From positions 124,001 through 188,000 of the forward strand of contig NZ_KQ949001.1 in assembly GCF_001514265.1 (NCBI RefSeq): a DNA stretch of 64,000 bases, read 5' to 3'. The notes beneath the pieces are model-generated. The model was not told the origin of the DNA, did no database searches, and saw only the letters and a program-made list of their open reading frames with translations. Positions 1 to 7,572 of the stretch are shown piece by piece. Positions within the stretch are counted from its first letter, which is position 1. The number at the start of each line of letters is the position of its first letter. The stretch is from Streptomyces resistomycificus. Its GTDB lineage: Bacteria > Actinomycetota > Actinomycetes > Streptomycetales > Streptomycetaceae. Both the position numbers and the translations under genes were made by a program.

Positions 1-372
1 GTGCGGGATGTTGTAGAGGACGAGCAGCGCGTCACGGTCCGCCTTCTCGGCGGCCTCGGTGTAGCCCCGGGCCTGCTCCTCCGGGTTCTCCGGGGAGATC
101 CACTCGCCCATCGGCTGCTGCGCTATCTTCCGGATCTGTTCGGCGTTCTCCTTCTTGCCGGACTTCTCGTAGTCCTGCACCTGCTGCGCCGCGCTGCCGT
201 CCGGGTTGACCCAGTACGGGTCGGTCCCCTTGGGCTGCTGGGTGATTCCGGCACCGGCGTCGGACGGGTCCTTGCCCTCTCCGTCCCCCGACGAGGAACA
301 ACCCGCGATCAACAGCGCCGCCCCCAGCGCCGCCGCGGAAGCCCTCGTCCCGGCCCCCCTGCTGACGTACAT
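1..372 (-). CDS. Secreted GH6 family cellulase (lipoprotein), N-terminal part only
   Basis: Only the first 124 codons lie in the window; the gene continues past base 1. The product starts with a charged n-region, a short hydrophobic stretch and a lipobox (LLIAGC), so it should be a lipid-anchored exported protein. After a Ser/Gly/Asp linker comes a segment (DPYWVNPDGSAAQQV, then PMGEWISPE and ALLVLYNIPH) that I recognise as the N-terminal part of bacterial glycoside hydrolase family 6 catalytic domains (endoglucanase or cellobiohydrolase). The catalytic aspartates would lie outside the window. The ATG at 370-372 is chosen because the signal peptide begins there. It diverges from the GAF-ANTAR gene at 533. 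The specificity (endo or exo) cannot be decided. Confidence 0.8.
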   Translation of the reverse strand, partial: MYVSRGAGTRASAAALGAALLIAGCSSSGDGEGKDPSDAGAGITQQPKGTDPYWVNPDGSAAQQVQDYEKSGKKENAEQIRKIAQQPMGEWISPENPEEQARGYTEAAEKADRDALLVLYNIPH

Positions 373-532
373 CCAACTCCCCCTTGGGTGCACCGTTCCA
401 AGTCTCAATCCTGACACACCCGTCGCGCCGCCCACGAGGTCGCCCAGGCCTTGTCCGAGAGCTGTTACAGCCCCGAGGGTCGGGGTAGCGCGCCGCGGCG
501 GGGCGCTCGTCGGGCGAAGGGGAGTGCCGGGG

Positions 533-1306
533 ATGGTGTACATCACCAGGGAGATCCGACTGGCGGCGGCGGTGGTGGAGTCGGCGGACACGCTCACCGA
601 CGGCTTCGAGTCCACGCGCCACTTACAACGGGTGTCCGACCACTGCGTGGAGCTGCTGGCCGCGCGGACGGCCGGGGTGATGCTGATCGACGGCTCCCGG
701 GCGGTGTCGCTGGCCGGCAGCAGCCGGCACCGAGAGATGGCGCTCGACCTGCTGGCGGCGCAGTACGGCGGCGGTCCCTGTCTGGACAGCTACGGCTCCG
801 GACAGCCGGTGACGCCGGTGTCCATCCGGGCGGCGCACGCGGACGCCCGCTGGCCGGTGTTCACCGAGCGGGCCCTCGGGCACGACATCGCGGCGACCTA
901 CGCGGTCCCGCTGCGCCGGGACGAGACACTCCTCGGCGCGCTCAACGTGTTCATGCCGACGCTGCCCTCCTCACCCGAGGACAGCGGAAGAGAGGTGCTG
1001 GTGGCGCAGGCCCTGGCAGACGCGGCCGCGGTGGGTCTGGAGAACCACCGCGTCTACCGCCGGTACCGCGACCTGTCCGGGCAGCTGCAGCAGGCCCTGT
1101 CCAGCAGGGTGCGTATCGAGCAGGCGAAGGGCATGCTCGCCGAGCGCTGGCAGGTCGGAGCCGACCGGGCGTTCGTCGCGCTCCGCCAGTACGCCCGGCG
1201 GCGCCGGCTGCCGCTGGACCAGGTGGCGAGCGCGGTCATCGACAGGCGCGTGGACGAGGCCGAGCTGCGCCGGGAGGTGGAGGGTCCGATCGACGGGGCA
1301 TCGTAG
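533..1306 (+). CDS. GAF and ANTAR domain-containing putative antitermination regulator
   Basis: This 257-residue protein has an N-terminal GAF domain (about residues 25-170, with PCLDSYGSGQPV and YAVPLRRDETLLGALNVF typical of actinobacterial GAFs) and a C-terminal ANTAR helix bundle (about 180-240, with SRVRIEQAKGMLAERW). ANTAR domains bind paired RNA hexaloops and prevent termination; GAF-ANTAR pairs are common stress or signal regulators in Streptomyces. The ATG at 533 is preferred over upstream in-frame starts because GGGGAG lies eight bases before it. No dedicated partner kinase or ANTAR target hairpin was seen nearby, so the ligand and regulon are unknown. Confidence 0.85.
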   Translation: MVYITREIRLAAAVVESADTLTDGFESTRHLQRVSDHCVELLAARTAGVMLIDGSRAVSLAGSSRHREMALDLLAAQYGGGPCLDSYGSGQPVTPVSIRAAHADARWPVFTERALGHDIAATYAVPLRRDETLLGALNVFMPTLPSSPEDSGREVLVAQALADAAAVGLENHRVYRRYRDLSGQLQQALSSRVRIEQAKGMLAERWQVGADRAFVALRQYARRRRLPLDQVASAVIDRRVDEAELRREVEGPIDGAS

Positions 1307-1535
1307 AAACCGCGTACCCTCCGCGCCGGACCCCATGTCACCAGCGCGGATGACACAGAGCCACCAAACCGGCACGTGACGTCGATCCGCCACTAGGCCC
1401 GGGCGCTCATCCGCTCTAGAGTCTTCTCATACGGCCCCAGCCCCCGGCCACACCTACACCCACCGTGGCTTTCCACGCCTCCCGCGCCGGTCGCCGGGTC
1501 ACTCCCGCAACCCGTGCGCCCGCGGTCGAGGACCA

Positions 1536-1575
1536 GCCCGGTCGACGACTTCGGGGAGCGGGTCGTCGACCGGGC
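1536..1575. terminator. Bidirectional hairpin terminator between convergent genes
   Basis: A perfect 14-bp inverted repeat (arms 1536-1549 and 1562-1575, core GGTCGACGAC) with a 12-nt loop sits between the 3' end of the GAF-ANTAR gene and the 3' end of the class F sortase gene. There is no U-tract, as usual for high-GC actinobacterial terminators. Confidence 0.8.
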
Positions 1576-1593
1576 CAGGTGCCACAGAACCGT

Positions 1594-2259
1594 TCAGAGT
1601 CCCGTGCCGGTGAGGTACGCCGAGACGATCACGTTGGCCGTGTAGCTGCGGCTCGCCCGGTCGAAGGTTCCGCCGCAGGTGATCAGCCGCAGCTCGGCCC
1701 GGCCGGTCTGGCGGGGGCCGTACGCCTGCCGGGCGTCGAAGTGTTCGCGGCTGACGACCTGGACGTCGTCGACGGTGAACTCGGCGACCTTGCCGTCGGC
1801 CCGGATCACCCGGACCGTCTCGCCCGGCTTGAGGACGCTGAGCTTGTAGAAGACGGCGGGCTTGGTCTCGGTGTCGACGTGCCCCACCATCAGGGCGGTG
1901 CCGGCCGCCCCGGGTGTCACGCCCCGCGCGTACCACCCCACGGCCCCGGCCTGGTCGTACGGCGGCGGATCGATGGCTCCCGCCCCGTCGAGGCCGCGCG
2001 CCACCACGTGGGCCTGCACGCCGAGGCCGGGGATGTCGACCCGCTGCGGCAGGGCCGCGCCGAGCGGCCGGTGGGCGGGCGGCAGCTCCACGTCCGGCGG
2101 CCGCCCGACCGCCGCCACGTCACCCGTGGTCGGCGCGGACATCCCGTCGCGTACGTCGGTCACCTCGCGGCCCCAGAGCCACAGCCCGAGCAGCAGTACC
2201 GCCCAGGCCACGCCGGTCAGGAGGCGGCCGGTGCCGGAGGAGCGTTCGTGGTCGGACAT
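1594..2259 (-). CDS. Class F sortase
   Basis: A 221-residue protein with one N-terminal membrane segment (about residues 14-30) and an extracellular sortase beta-barrel. The catalytic His is in LMVGHVDT (His127), the catalytic Cys in RLITCGG (Cys195), and Arg residues follow in FDRASRSY. The TCGG form is characteristic of actinobacterial class F sortases, transpeptidases that act on cell-surface sorting signals but have few proven physiological substrates. The start lies 6 nt after the stop of the secreted-protein gene 2266-2811, so the two are probably co-transcribed, making that protein the most obvious candidate substrate. Confidence 0.88.
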   Translation of the reverse strand: MSDHERSSGTGRLLTGVAWAVLLLGLWLWGREVTDVRDGMSAPTTGDVAAVGRPPDVELPPAHRPLGAALPQRVDIPGLGVQAHVVARGLDGAGAIDPPPYDQAGAVGWYARGVTPGAAGTALMVGHVDTETKPAVFYKLSVLKPGETVRVIRADGKVAEFTVDDVQVVSREHFDARQAYGPRQTGRAELRLITCGGTFDRASRSYTANVIVSAYLTGTGL

Positions 2260-2265
2260 GGCGGG

Positions 2266-2811
2266 TCAGTCCGTCCCGCGGCTCCGGCGGGTACTCCGGA
2301 GCCCGACGGCCACCGCGGCGGCCGCGGCGAGGATCAGCCCGATCACGGTGTGCCCGGTGCCGGGACCGGCGGGGCGGTCGTCCGTGGCGGCGAGGTGGGC
2401 GGTGCCGCCGCCGCCCGCCTGGACGGGGGCGGTCGGGGAGGCGAGCGAGGCCGGGTGCCGGGTCGGGTCGGCCGCCGAGCCGCCGCTGACGACGACGATC
2501 CTGCCCTTCACCGCGAAGTCGGCGCAGGCGATCTTGACGTCGTACGAGCCGGGCTCGATCGAGGCGCGGACCCGGGTCTCGCCGGCCAGCGTCCCGCCGG
2601 CGCCCGTGAGCCGGGCTTCCGCGACGAACGCCACCGAGGTCGCGGTGGCGGTCCGGCCGGCGCAGCCGCTCACCCGCAGCGCCACCTCGGCGCCGGCGGC
2701 GGGGGACGACGGGGTCAGGGAGACGCTGCCGCCGTCCGCGGCGTGGGCCACGGGGGTGAGGGCGGCGAGGGACAGCAGCCCTGTGCAGAGTGTGAGAGGT
2801 AGGGAACGCAT
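2266..2811 (-). CDS. Secreted, C-terminally membrane-anchored protein, partner of class F sortase
   Basis: The 181-residue product has a clear Sec signal peptide ending at AHA-AD, an extracellular domain with two cysteines (SGCAGR and KIACADF) and an Ig-like beta pattern, then a low-complexity linker. The C terminus has the layout of a sorting signal: GPGTG, a hydrophobic helix (TVIGLILAAAAAVAVGL) and a basic tail (RSTRRSRG). GPGTG is not a canonical LPxTG, but with the sortase gene immediately downstream it is a plausible variant substrate. The function of the extracellular domain is unknown. The start ATG is at 2809-2811, immediately before the signal peptide. Confidence 0.75.
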   Translation of the reverse strand: MRSLPLTLCTGLLSLAALTPVAHAADGGSVSLTPSSPAAGAEVALRVSGCAGRTATATSVAFVAEARLTGAGGTLAGETRVRASIEPGSYDVKIACADFAVKGRIVVVSGGSAADPTRHPASLASPTAPVQAGGGGTAHLAATDDRPAGPGTGHTVIGLILAAAAAVAVGLRSTRRSRGTD

Positions 2812-2849
2812 CGTGAACCTCCAGATATCCGGAGCCTCCCCCTCCGGCA

Positions 2850-2877
2850 GCGGCCCCGCATCCTCAGGCGGGGCCGC
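2850..2877 (-). terminator. Hairpin terminator downstream of HAD gene
   Basis: A perfect 10-bp GC stem (2850-2859 with 2868-2877, GCGGCCCCGC) and an 8-nt loop lie 27 nt after the stop of the HAD-family gene, and upstream of the secreted-protein gene start. This separates the two minus-strand units. Confidence 0.7.
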
Positions 2878-2904
2878 GTTACTCCGTACGGGTCAGGAAA
2901 GGTT

Positions 2905-3684
2905 TCAAACCCGGTCGACGAGGTCCGCGATCGAGTCGACGACCTGGGACGGCCGGTACGGGAAGTTGTCGACCTGCTCGGGCCGCGTGAGGCCGGTGAG
3001 CACCAGGAACGTCTGCATTCCGGCCTCCATGCCGGCCAGTACGTCGGTGTCCATCCGGTCGCCGATCATGGCGCTGGTCTCGGAGTGGGCGCCGATGGCG
3101 TTGAGGCCGGTCCGCATCATCAGCGGGTTCGGCTTGCCCGCGAAGTACGGGCTCCGGCCGGTGGCCTTGGTGATCAGCGCGGCGACGGCACCGGTCGCGG
3201 GCAGCGGGCCCTCGGTCGAGGGGCCCGTCTCGTCCGGGTTGGTGGCGATGAACCGGGCGCCGCCCTCGATGAGCCGTACGGCCTTGGTCATGGCCTCGAA
3301 GGAGTAGGTCCGGGTCTCCCCGAGGACGACGTAGTCCGGCTCGTGGTCGGTGAGGATGTAGCCGATGTCGTGCAGCGCGGTGGTCAGACCAGCCTCGCCG
3401 ATCACGTACGCCGATCCGCCCGGCCGCTGGTCGTCCAGGAACTGGGCGGTGGCCAGTGCCGAGGTCCAGATGGACTCGACCGGCACGTCCAGGCCCATGC
3501 GCCGCAGGCGGGCGTGCAGGTCGCGCGGTGTGTAGATCGAGTTGTTGGTGAGGACCAGGAAGGGCCTGCCGGACTCACGCAGCTTCTTGAGGAAGGCGTC
3601 GGCGCCGGGGATCGGTACGCCCTCGTGGATGAGCACACCGTCCATGTCGGTGAGCCACGACTCGATGGGCCTGCGGTCTGCCAT
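2905..3684 (-). CDS. HAD-IIA family hydrolase (NagD-like phosphatase)
   Basis: At 259 residues this matches the usual NagD / p-nitrophenyl phosphatase length. HAD motif I is DMDGVL (residues 13-18, nucleophile Asp13), motif II is LTNNS, motif III is the Lys in FAGKPNP, and motif IV is IGDRMDTD. The GDRMDTD form and the alpha/beta C2 cap place it in subfamily IIA, which dephosphorylates nucleotides or sugar phosphates; the physiological substrate cannot be read from sequence. GGAG precedes the ATG at a good distance. It is a single-gene unit flanked downstream by a hairpin terminator. Confidence 0.9.
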   Translation of the reverse strand: MADRRPIESWLTDMDGVLIHEGVPIPGADAFLKKLRESGRPFLVLTNNSIYTPRDLHARLRRMGLDVPVESIWTSALATAQFLDDQRPGGSAYVIGEAGLTTALHDIGYILTDHEPDYVVLGETRTYSFEAMTKAVRLIEGGARFIATNPDETGPSTEGPLPATGAVAALITKATGRSPYFAGKPNPLMMRTGLNAIGAHSETSAMIGDRMDTDVLAGMEAGMQTFLVLTGLTRPEQVDNFPYRPSQVVDSIADLVDRV

Positions 3685-3819
3685 GTGCGGGATCTCCTGC
3701 CGTACGCATGTACGCGGTGCTGCGTCGCCCCAGAGTAGACAGTGGTCCGATCTTGAGGGAATGGCCGGTTGGACGGCTGTCGGATGGCTGGTTTCGTCCG
3801 GTCGGCCCGGGCAGCCGGC

Positions 3820-4683
3820 TCAGCGGCGTCTGCGGGCTGCCAGGAGGGCGGCGCCGGTGCCGAGCAGCAGGGCCGTGGCCGCGAGGCCGGCGATCGCGGG
3901 CAGACCGGTGCGGGCGAGCTCGCCGGCCTCGGCGGCGAAGGGGAAGCGGGCGGTGGCGGTGGCCGTGGGCCGGGGGCTCGGGTCGTGACCGGCGGACGGT
4001 TCGTCCTCGATGCCGAAGCGGTAGTCGTTCGACTGGCCGACCCAGTCGCCGTCGTCGTCGTGCCGCTGTACGACGGCCGCGTTGACGGTGACCTCGTTCG
4101 GTTCCGCGTCCGAGGTCAGAGCGAGCCTGACCTTCACGGTGAGCGTCTTCCCCGGCTCGACCGTGAATCCGGGGAAGCTGCCGTGCTCGTCGGTCATCAC
4201 TCCCACGAGCTCGTCGGCGTCGGTGCGCTCGAAGCGGACGGGGTGGGGGCGGGCGTCCTCGCCCGGGCCGTCGTAGAACTCCAGGCGGGGCTGGGACGAT
4301 CCCAACGCCCGCCCGTCATCGGCGAGAACGACGACCGGGTGGATGTTCGCGCAGCTGCGGTCGGTGGTGTTGGTCAGATCCAGATACCAGGTCCCGAACC
4401 CGCCGCCGGCCTCGTAGGACCTGGGCCCACCGTGAATCCGGGTGGTGACGGGGAACGCCCGGTCACCGGAGGCGGCGCAGGAGGAGGCGGGGGCGGGTGC
4501 TGCGGCGGAGGCGGGTGCTGCGGCGGAGGCTGCTGCTGCGGGACGGGAGTGGGCGTGCGCGGACGTGGTCGCGCTCGTGGTCGTGGTCGCGGTCGCGGTC
4601 GTGCTTGTGGTCGTGGTCGTGGTCGCGGTCAGCAGAGCGGCGGCTGCTGCGAGGCAGGGGGCGGCGGACGTAGACAGTCGCAT
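3820..4683 (-). CDS. LAxTG-anchored secreted protein with Thr/Ala-rich stalk
   Basis: The product (287 residues from the ATG at 4681-4683) begins with a signal peptide, then a long Thr-rich and Ala-rich low-complexity stretch encoded by near-perfect trinucleotide runs, then a beta-rich domain of about 150 residues (TWYLDLTNTTDRSCANIHP onward) and a C-terminal sorting signal: LARTG, hydrophobic helix, RRRR tail. LAxTG is the motif recognised by class E sortases, and a class E sortase gene lies at 19150-19965. It should therefore be covalently attached to the peptidoglycan. No strong Shine-Dalgarno is visible, and a start further upstream (4743) is possible but would bury the signal peptide. 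Function unknown. Confidence 0.8.
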   Translation of the reverse strand: MRLSTSAAPCLAAAAALLTATTTTTTSTTATATTTTSATTSAHAHSRPAAAASAAAPASAAAPAPASSCAASGDRAFPVTTRIHGGPRSYEAGGGFGTWYLDLTNTTDRSCANIHPVVVLADDGRALGSSQPRLEFYDGPGEDARPHPVRFERTDADELVGVMTDEHGSFPGFTVEPGKTLTVKVRLALTSDAEPNEVTVNAAVVQRHDDDGDWVGQSNDYRFGIEDEPSAGHDPSPRPTATATARFPFAAEAGELARTGLPAIAGLAATALLLGTGAALLAARRRR

Positions 4684-4773
4684 GAACACATGACCATGCC
4701 GGGCGAGGGTGGGGCCCAGGCGGCGCCATGCGGGGTGGGGCACCGAAGGAGGGCGCGATTACGGCCGATTGGC

Positions 4774-4797
4774 GGTGCGGGGCGCCCGCCCCGCACC
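4774..4797. terminator. GC-rich hairpin between ROK gene and LAxTG gene
   Basis: A 10-bp perfect stem (GGTGCGGGGC with its complement, arms 4774-4783 and 4788-4797) with a 4-nt loop lies in the 250-bp gap between the ROK gene and the surface-protein gene, both on the minus strand. It may end the ROK transcript, although it is 137 nt past the stop. Confidence 0.5.
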
Positions 4798-4933
4798 ACT
4801 GCGGGCAGTCGTGCCGCTCGAGCGAAGCCGGGAGTCGGGGAGGGCGAGCGCAGCGGCGTCCCGCCGGCGCGGGTGAGTGAGCCCGTCCGACCTCAGCCAC
4901 AGCCCCCCGCCCCGCGGACGAACGAAGCACCCC

Positions 4934-6427
4934 TCACCCGTCCCCCCGCCCGAACAGCGGCGCCAGCAGCAGCTGGGCGGCGCCCTCCGCCACCCCGCCC
5001 GAGGCGATCCGAACAGGTACCGCCCCCGCCCCCCGGGCCCGGGCGTCCAGAACGGCCGAGACCCCCCGTACGAAGGCCTCCGGCGCCGCGGTGACCGTCC
5101 GGCCGCCCAGCAGGACGAGGTCGATGTCCAGGAGTCCGACGAGGTTCGCGGCCCCCTCCCCCAGCACCCGCGCCGCCTCCTCGACCTCGCCGCGCGAGAC
5201 CGCGCCCAGGCACAGGGTCTCGAGGCAGCCCCGGTTCCCGCACTCGCAGCGCGGCCCGTCCAGCTGGATGACCTGGTGGCCGAACTCCCCCGCCCCGGTC
5301 CGCGCCCCCCGATGCACGGCCCCGCCGATCACGAGCCCGGCTCCGAGCCCCGTACCGAGGTAGAGGAACGCGAACGACCCGCCCCCGCCGCCCTCGCCCC
5401 CTTCGCCGGCCACCGCCAGTCCGAGCGCCGCCGCGTTGGTGTCCTTGTCGACGGCCACCGGCACCCCGAGCCGCCGTACCAGCGCGTCCCGCAACGGAAA
5501 GCCGTCCCACTCGGGGAACCCGGTGACCCGGTGCAGCACGCCCCGCGTGTGGTCGAGAGGCCCGGGGAGCGCGACCCCGAGCCCGAGAAGCGACCGGACG
5601 CCGGCGAGACGCCCGCCGGCCGGCTCAGCACCTGAGCCGACGGTGGCCGCGTCAGACACCCCCGCGCCGACGTCGGTGAGGGCCGCGCTAGCCGCCCCCG
5701 CGCCGAACTCAGTGACGCCCGCGTCAGGCACTCCCACGCCGACGTCGATGACGGCCCCGTCAGGCACCCCCGAGCCGACCTCCGTGACAGCCGTGCAAGG
5801 CACCCCCGAGCCGACCTCGATGACGCCCCCGTCATGCACACCCCCGCCGACCTCCGTGACAGCCCCGTCGGGCAGCCCCCCGCCGACCTCGGTCACAGCC
5901 GCGTCGGGCAACCCGGCCACCGCCTCCCCCACCACCGCCTCGGCCTCTCGCGCCACCGCCGCCACCACGGCGTCCGCGCCCGAGCCCAGGTCCAGTGGCG
6001 CCCGGCGTTCCGCCACCACGGTCCCGTTCAGATCGACCAGCACCACGTGCAGCTCGTCCCGGTCCAGGTGGACGCCCAGCGCGTGCCCTGCCCCCGGCAC
6101 GAGCCGCAGTACGGTCCGGGGCTTGCCGCCCGTCGAGGCGCGGTACCCGGCCTCGGCCACCAGGCCCTCCTCGCGGAGCCGTGCGGTGATCTTGCTGACG
6201 GCCTGGGGTGTCAGACCGGTCCGCTCGGCGAGTTCGAGGCGGCTGATGCCGTCGGTGCCAGCCGTGCGCAGCAGGTCGAGCACCAGCGCGGTGTTGTGGC
6301 TGCGCAGGGCGAGCAGATTCACCCCCGCCGCGCCTGTGACCCCGCCCGAACCTCCCACCCCGCCAGCGCCTCCGCCTCCTCCTCCACCAGCCACCGCACC
6401 CACGCCGTCGCCCTTCACCCTGTTCAC
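4934..6427 (-). CDS. ROK family transcriptional regulator with internal 12-residue repeat insertion
   Basis: The protein has a Gly-rich N-terminal extension (residues 5-36), a winged helix-turn-helix (about 40-105, LRSHNTALVLDLLRTAG, then LTPQAVSKITARL), and a ROK sugar-kinase-like fold with the signature zinc motif CECGNRGCLE and the DKDTNAAALG segment. This is the repressor subclass of ROK proteins. Residues 173-268 are an insertion of eight 12-residue repeats (type VPDGAVTEVGGG) that splits the kinase-like lobe before LLGLGVALPGPLD and lengthens it from about 400 to 497 residues. The GTG start at 6427 has GGAG nine bases upstream. The gene diverges from the oxidoreductase at 6484 and the palindrome at 6452-6476 is its likely operator. 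The effector is probably a sugar or sugar phosphate. Confidence 0.88.
   Translation of the reverse strand: MNRVKGDGVGAVAGGGGGGGAGGVGGSGGVTGAAGVNLLALRSHNTALVLDLLRTAGTDGISRLELAERTGLTPQAVSKITARLREEGLVAEAGYRASTGGKPRTVLRLVPGAGHALGVHLDRDELHVVLVDLNGTVVAERRAPLDLGSGADAVVAAVAREAEAVVGEAVAGLPDAAVTEVGGGLPDGAVTEVGGGVHDGGVIEVGSGVPCTAVTEVGSGVPDGAVIDVGVGVPDAGVTEFGAGAASAALTDVGAGVSDAATVGSGAEPAGGRLAGVRSLLGLGVALPGPLDHTRGVLHRVTGFPEWDGFPLRDALVRRLGVPVAVDKDTNAAALGLAVAGEGGEGGGGGSFAFLYLGTGLGAGLVIGGAVHRGARTGAGEFGHQVIQLDGPRCECGNRGCLETLCLGAVSRGEVEEAARVLGEGAANLVGLLDIDLVLLGGRTVTAAPEAFVRGVSAVLDARARGAGAVPVRIASGGVAEGAAQLLLAPLFGRGDG
5624..5911 (-). repeat. Eight-copy 36-bp coding minisatellite inside the ROK gene
   Basis: Eight consecutive 36-bp units encode 12-residue repeats: LPDAAVTEVGGG, LPDGAVTEVGGG, VHDGGVIEVGSG, VPCTAVTEVGSG, VPDGAVIDVGVG, VPDAGVTEFGAG, AASAALTDVGAG and a degenerate VSDAATVGSGAE. 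The copies are diverged from each other but keep the reading frame. Confidence 0.9.
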
Positions 6428-6451
6428 GCCCCCATTCTCCCCACCGCTTGC

Positions 6452-6476
6452 ACTTTGGCAACAGCGTTGCGAAAGT
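6452..6476. promoter_or_regulatory. Palindromic operator in ROK / oxidoreductase divergent promoter region
   Basis: ACTTTGGCAAC, three bases, GTTGCGAAAGT: 10 of 11 bases are symmetric. It lies in the 56-bp space between the divergent start codons at 6427 and 6484, so a bound repressor would cover both transcription start regions. By position it is the likely binding site of the ROK protein. Confidence 0.75.
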
Positions 6477-6483
6477 AGGGGTC

Positions 6484-7572
6484 ATGACTGGACGCAAGAC
6501 TGCCGACACCCCGCTGCGCGTGGGCCTCGTCGGTTACGGCCTCGCCGGCTCCGTGTTCCACGCCCCGCTGATCGCCGCCACCGAGGGCCTCGCCCTGGAC
6601 ACGGTGGTCACCTCGAACCCCGAGCGGCAGGGGCAGGCCCGCGCCGAGTTCCCGGACGTACGCCTGGCCGCCACGCCTGAGGAGCTGTTCGATCGGGCCG
6701 ACGAGCTGGACCTGGTCGTCCTCGCGTCCCCGAACAAGACGCACGTCCCGCTCGCCACCGCAGCACTGAAGGCCGGCCTGCCCGTCGTGGTGGACAAGCC
6801 CGTCGCCGGCACGGCCGCCGAGGCGCGCGGGCTGGCGGCCCTCGCCGAGGAGCGCGGCCTGCTGCTGTCGGTCTTCCAGAACCGCCGCTGGGACAACGAC
6901 TTCCTGACCCTGCGCAAGCTGCTCGCGGACGGCGAGCTGGGCGAGCCGTGGCGCTTCGAGTCCCGTTTCGAGCGCTGGCGTCCGCAACTCAAGGGCGGCT
7001 GGCGGGAGTCCGGCGACCCGGCAGAGATCGGAGGTCTGCTCTACGACCTCGGCAGTCATGTTGTGGACCAGGCGCTGGTGCTCTTCGGACCGGCCGCCTC
7101 GGTGTACGCCGAGTCGGACGTCCGCCGCCCCGGCGCGCAGGCCGACGACGACACGTTCATCGCGATCACCCACGCGAGTGGTGTCCGCTCCCACCTGTAC
7201 GTCTCCGCGACCACCGCCCAACTCGGCCCCCGTTTCCGGGTGCTGGGCTCGAAGGCGGGCTATGTGAAGTACGGCCTCGACCCGCAGGAGGCGGACCTGC
7301 GGGACGGCCTGCGTCCGGGCCGGGCGGGCGACTGGGGCCTGGAGCCCGAGGAGCTGTGGGGCCGCGTCGGCGCCGGAGAGTCGCCGCTGACCGGCGGCGG
7401 ACGCCCCGAACCGACCCTTCCCGGCGACTACCCGGCCTACTATGCGGCCGTGGCCAGGGCCCTCACCGAGGGCGGTCCCAACCCGGTGACCGCGCTGGAG
7501 GCGGCCGCCGCCCTCGACGTACTGGAGGCGGCGCGCCGTTCGGCCCACGACGGAGTGGCGGTGTCGCTGTGA
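6484..7572 (+). CDS. Gfo/Idh/MocA family NAD(P)-dependent oxidoreductase
   Basis: A 362-residue protein with an N-terminal Rossmann fold (GLVGYGLAGSVFHAPLI near residues 13-30), the catalytic Lys in DKPVAGT, and the alpha/beta C-terminal domain with the LYDLGSHVVDQALVLFG motif where a catalytic His is conserved. These enzymes oxidise or reduce sugars, inositols or related polyols. The divergent ROK repressor supports a sugar-related role. The next gene overlaps its stop by 4 bp (GTGA), so the two are translationally coupled. An in-frame ATG at 6448 lies within the operator, hence the choice of 6484. Confidence 0.9.
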   Translation: MTGRKTADTPLRVGLVGYGLAGSVFHAPLIAATEGLALDTVVTSNPERQGQARAEFPDVRLAATPEELFDRADELDLVVLASPNKTHVPLATAALKAGLPVVVDKPVAGTAAEARGLAALAEERGLLLSVFQNRRWDNDFLTLRKLLADGELGEPWRFESRFERWRPQLKGGWRESGDPAEIGGLLYDLGSHVVDQALVLFGPAASVYAESDVRRPGAQADDDTFIAITHASGVRSHLYVSATTAQLGPRFRVLGSKAGYVKYGLDPQEADLRDGLRPGRAGDWGLEPEELWGRVGAGESPLTGGGRPEPTLPGDYPAYYAAVARALTEGGPNPVTALEAAAALDVLEAARRSAHDGVAVSL

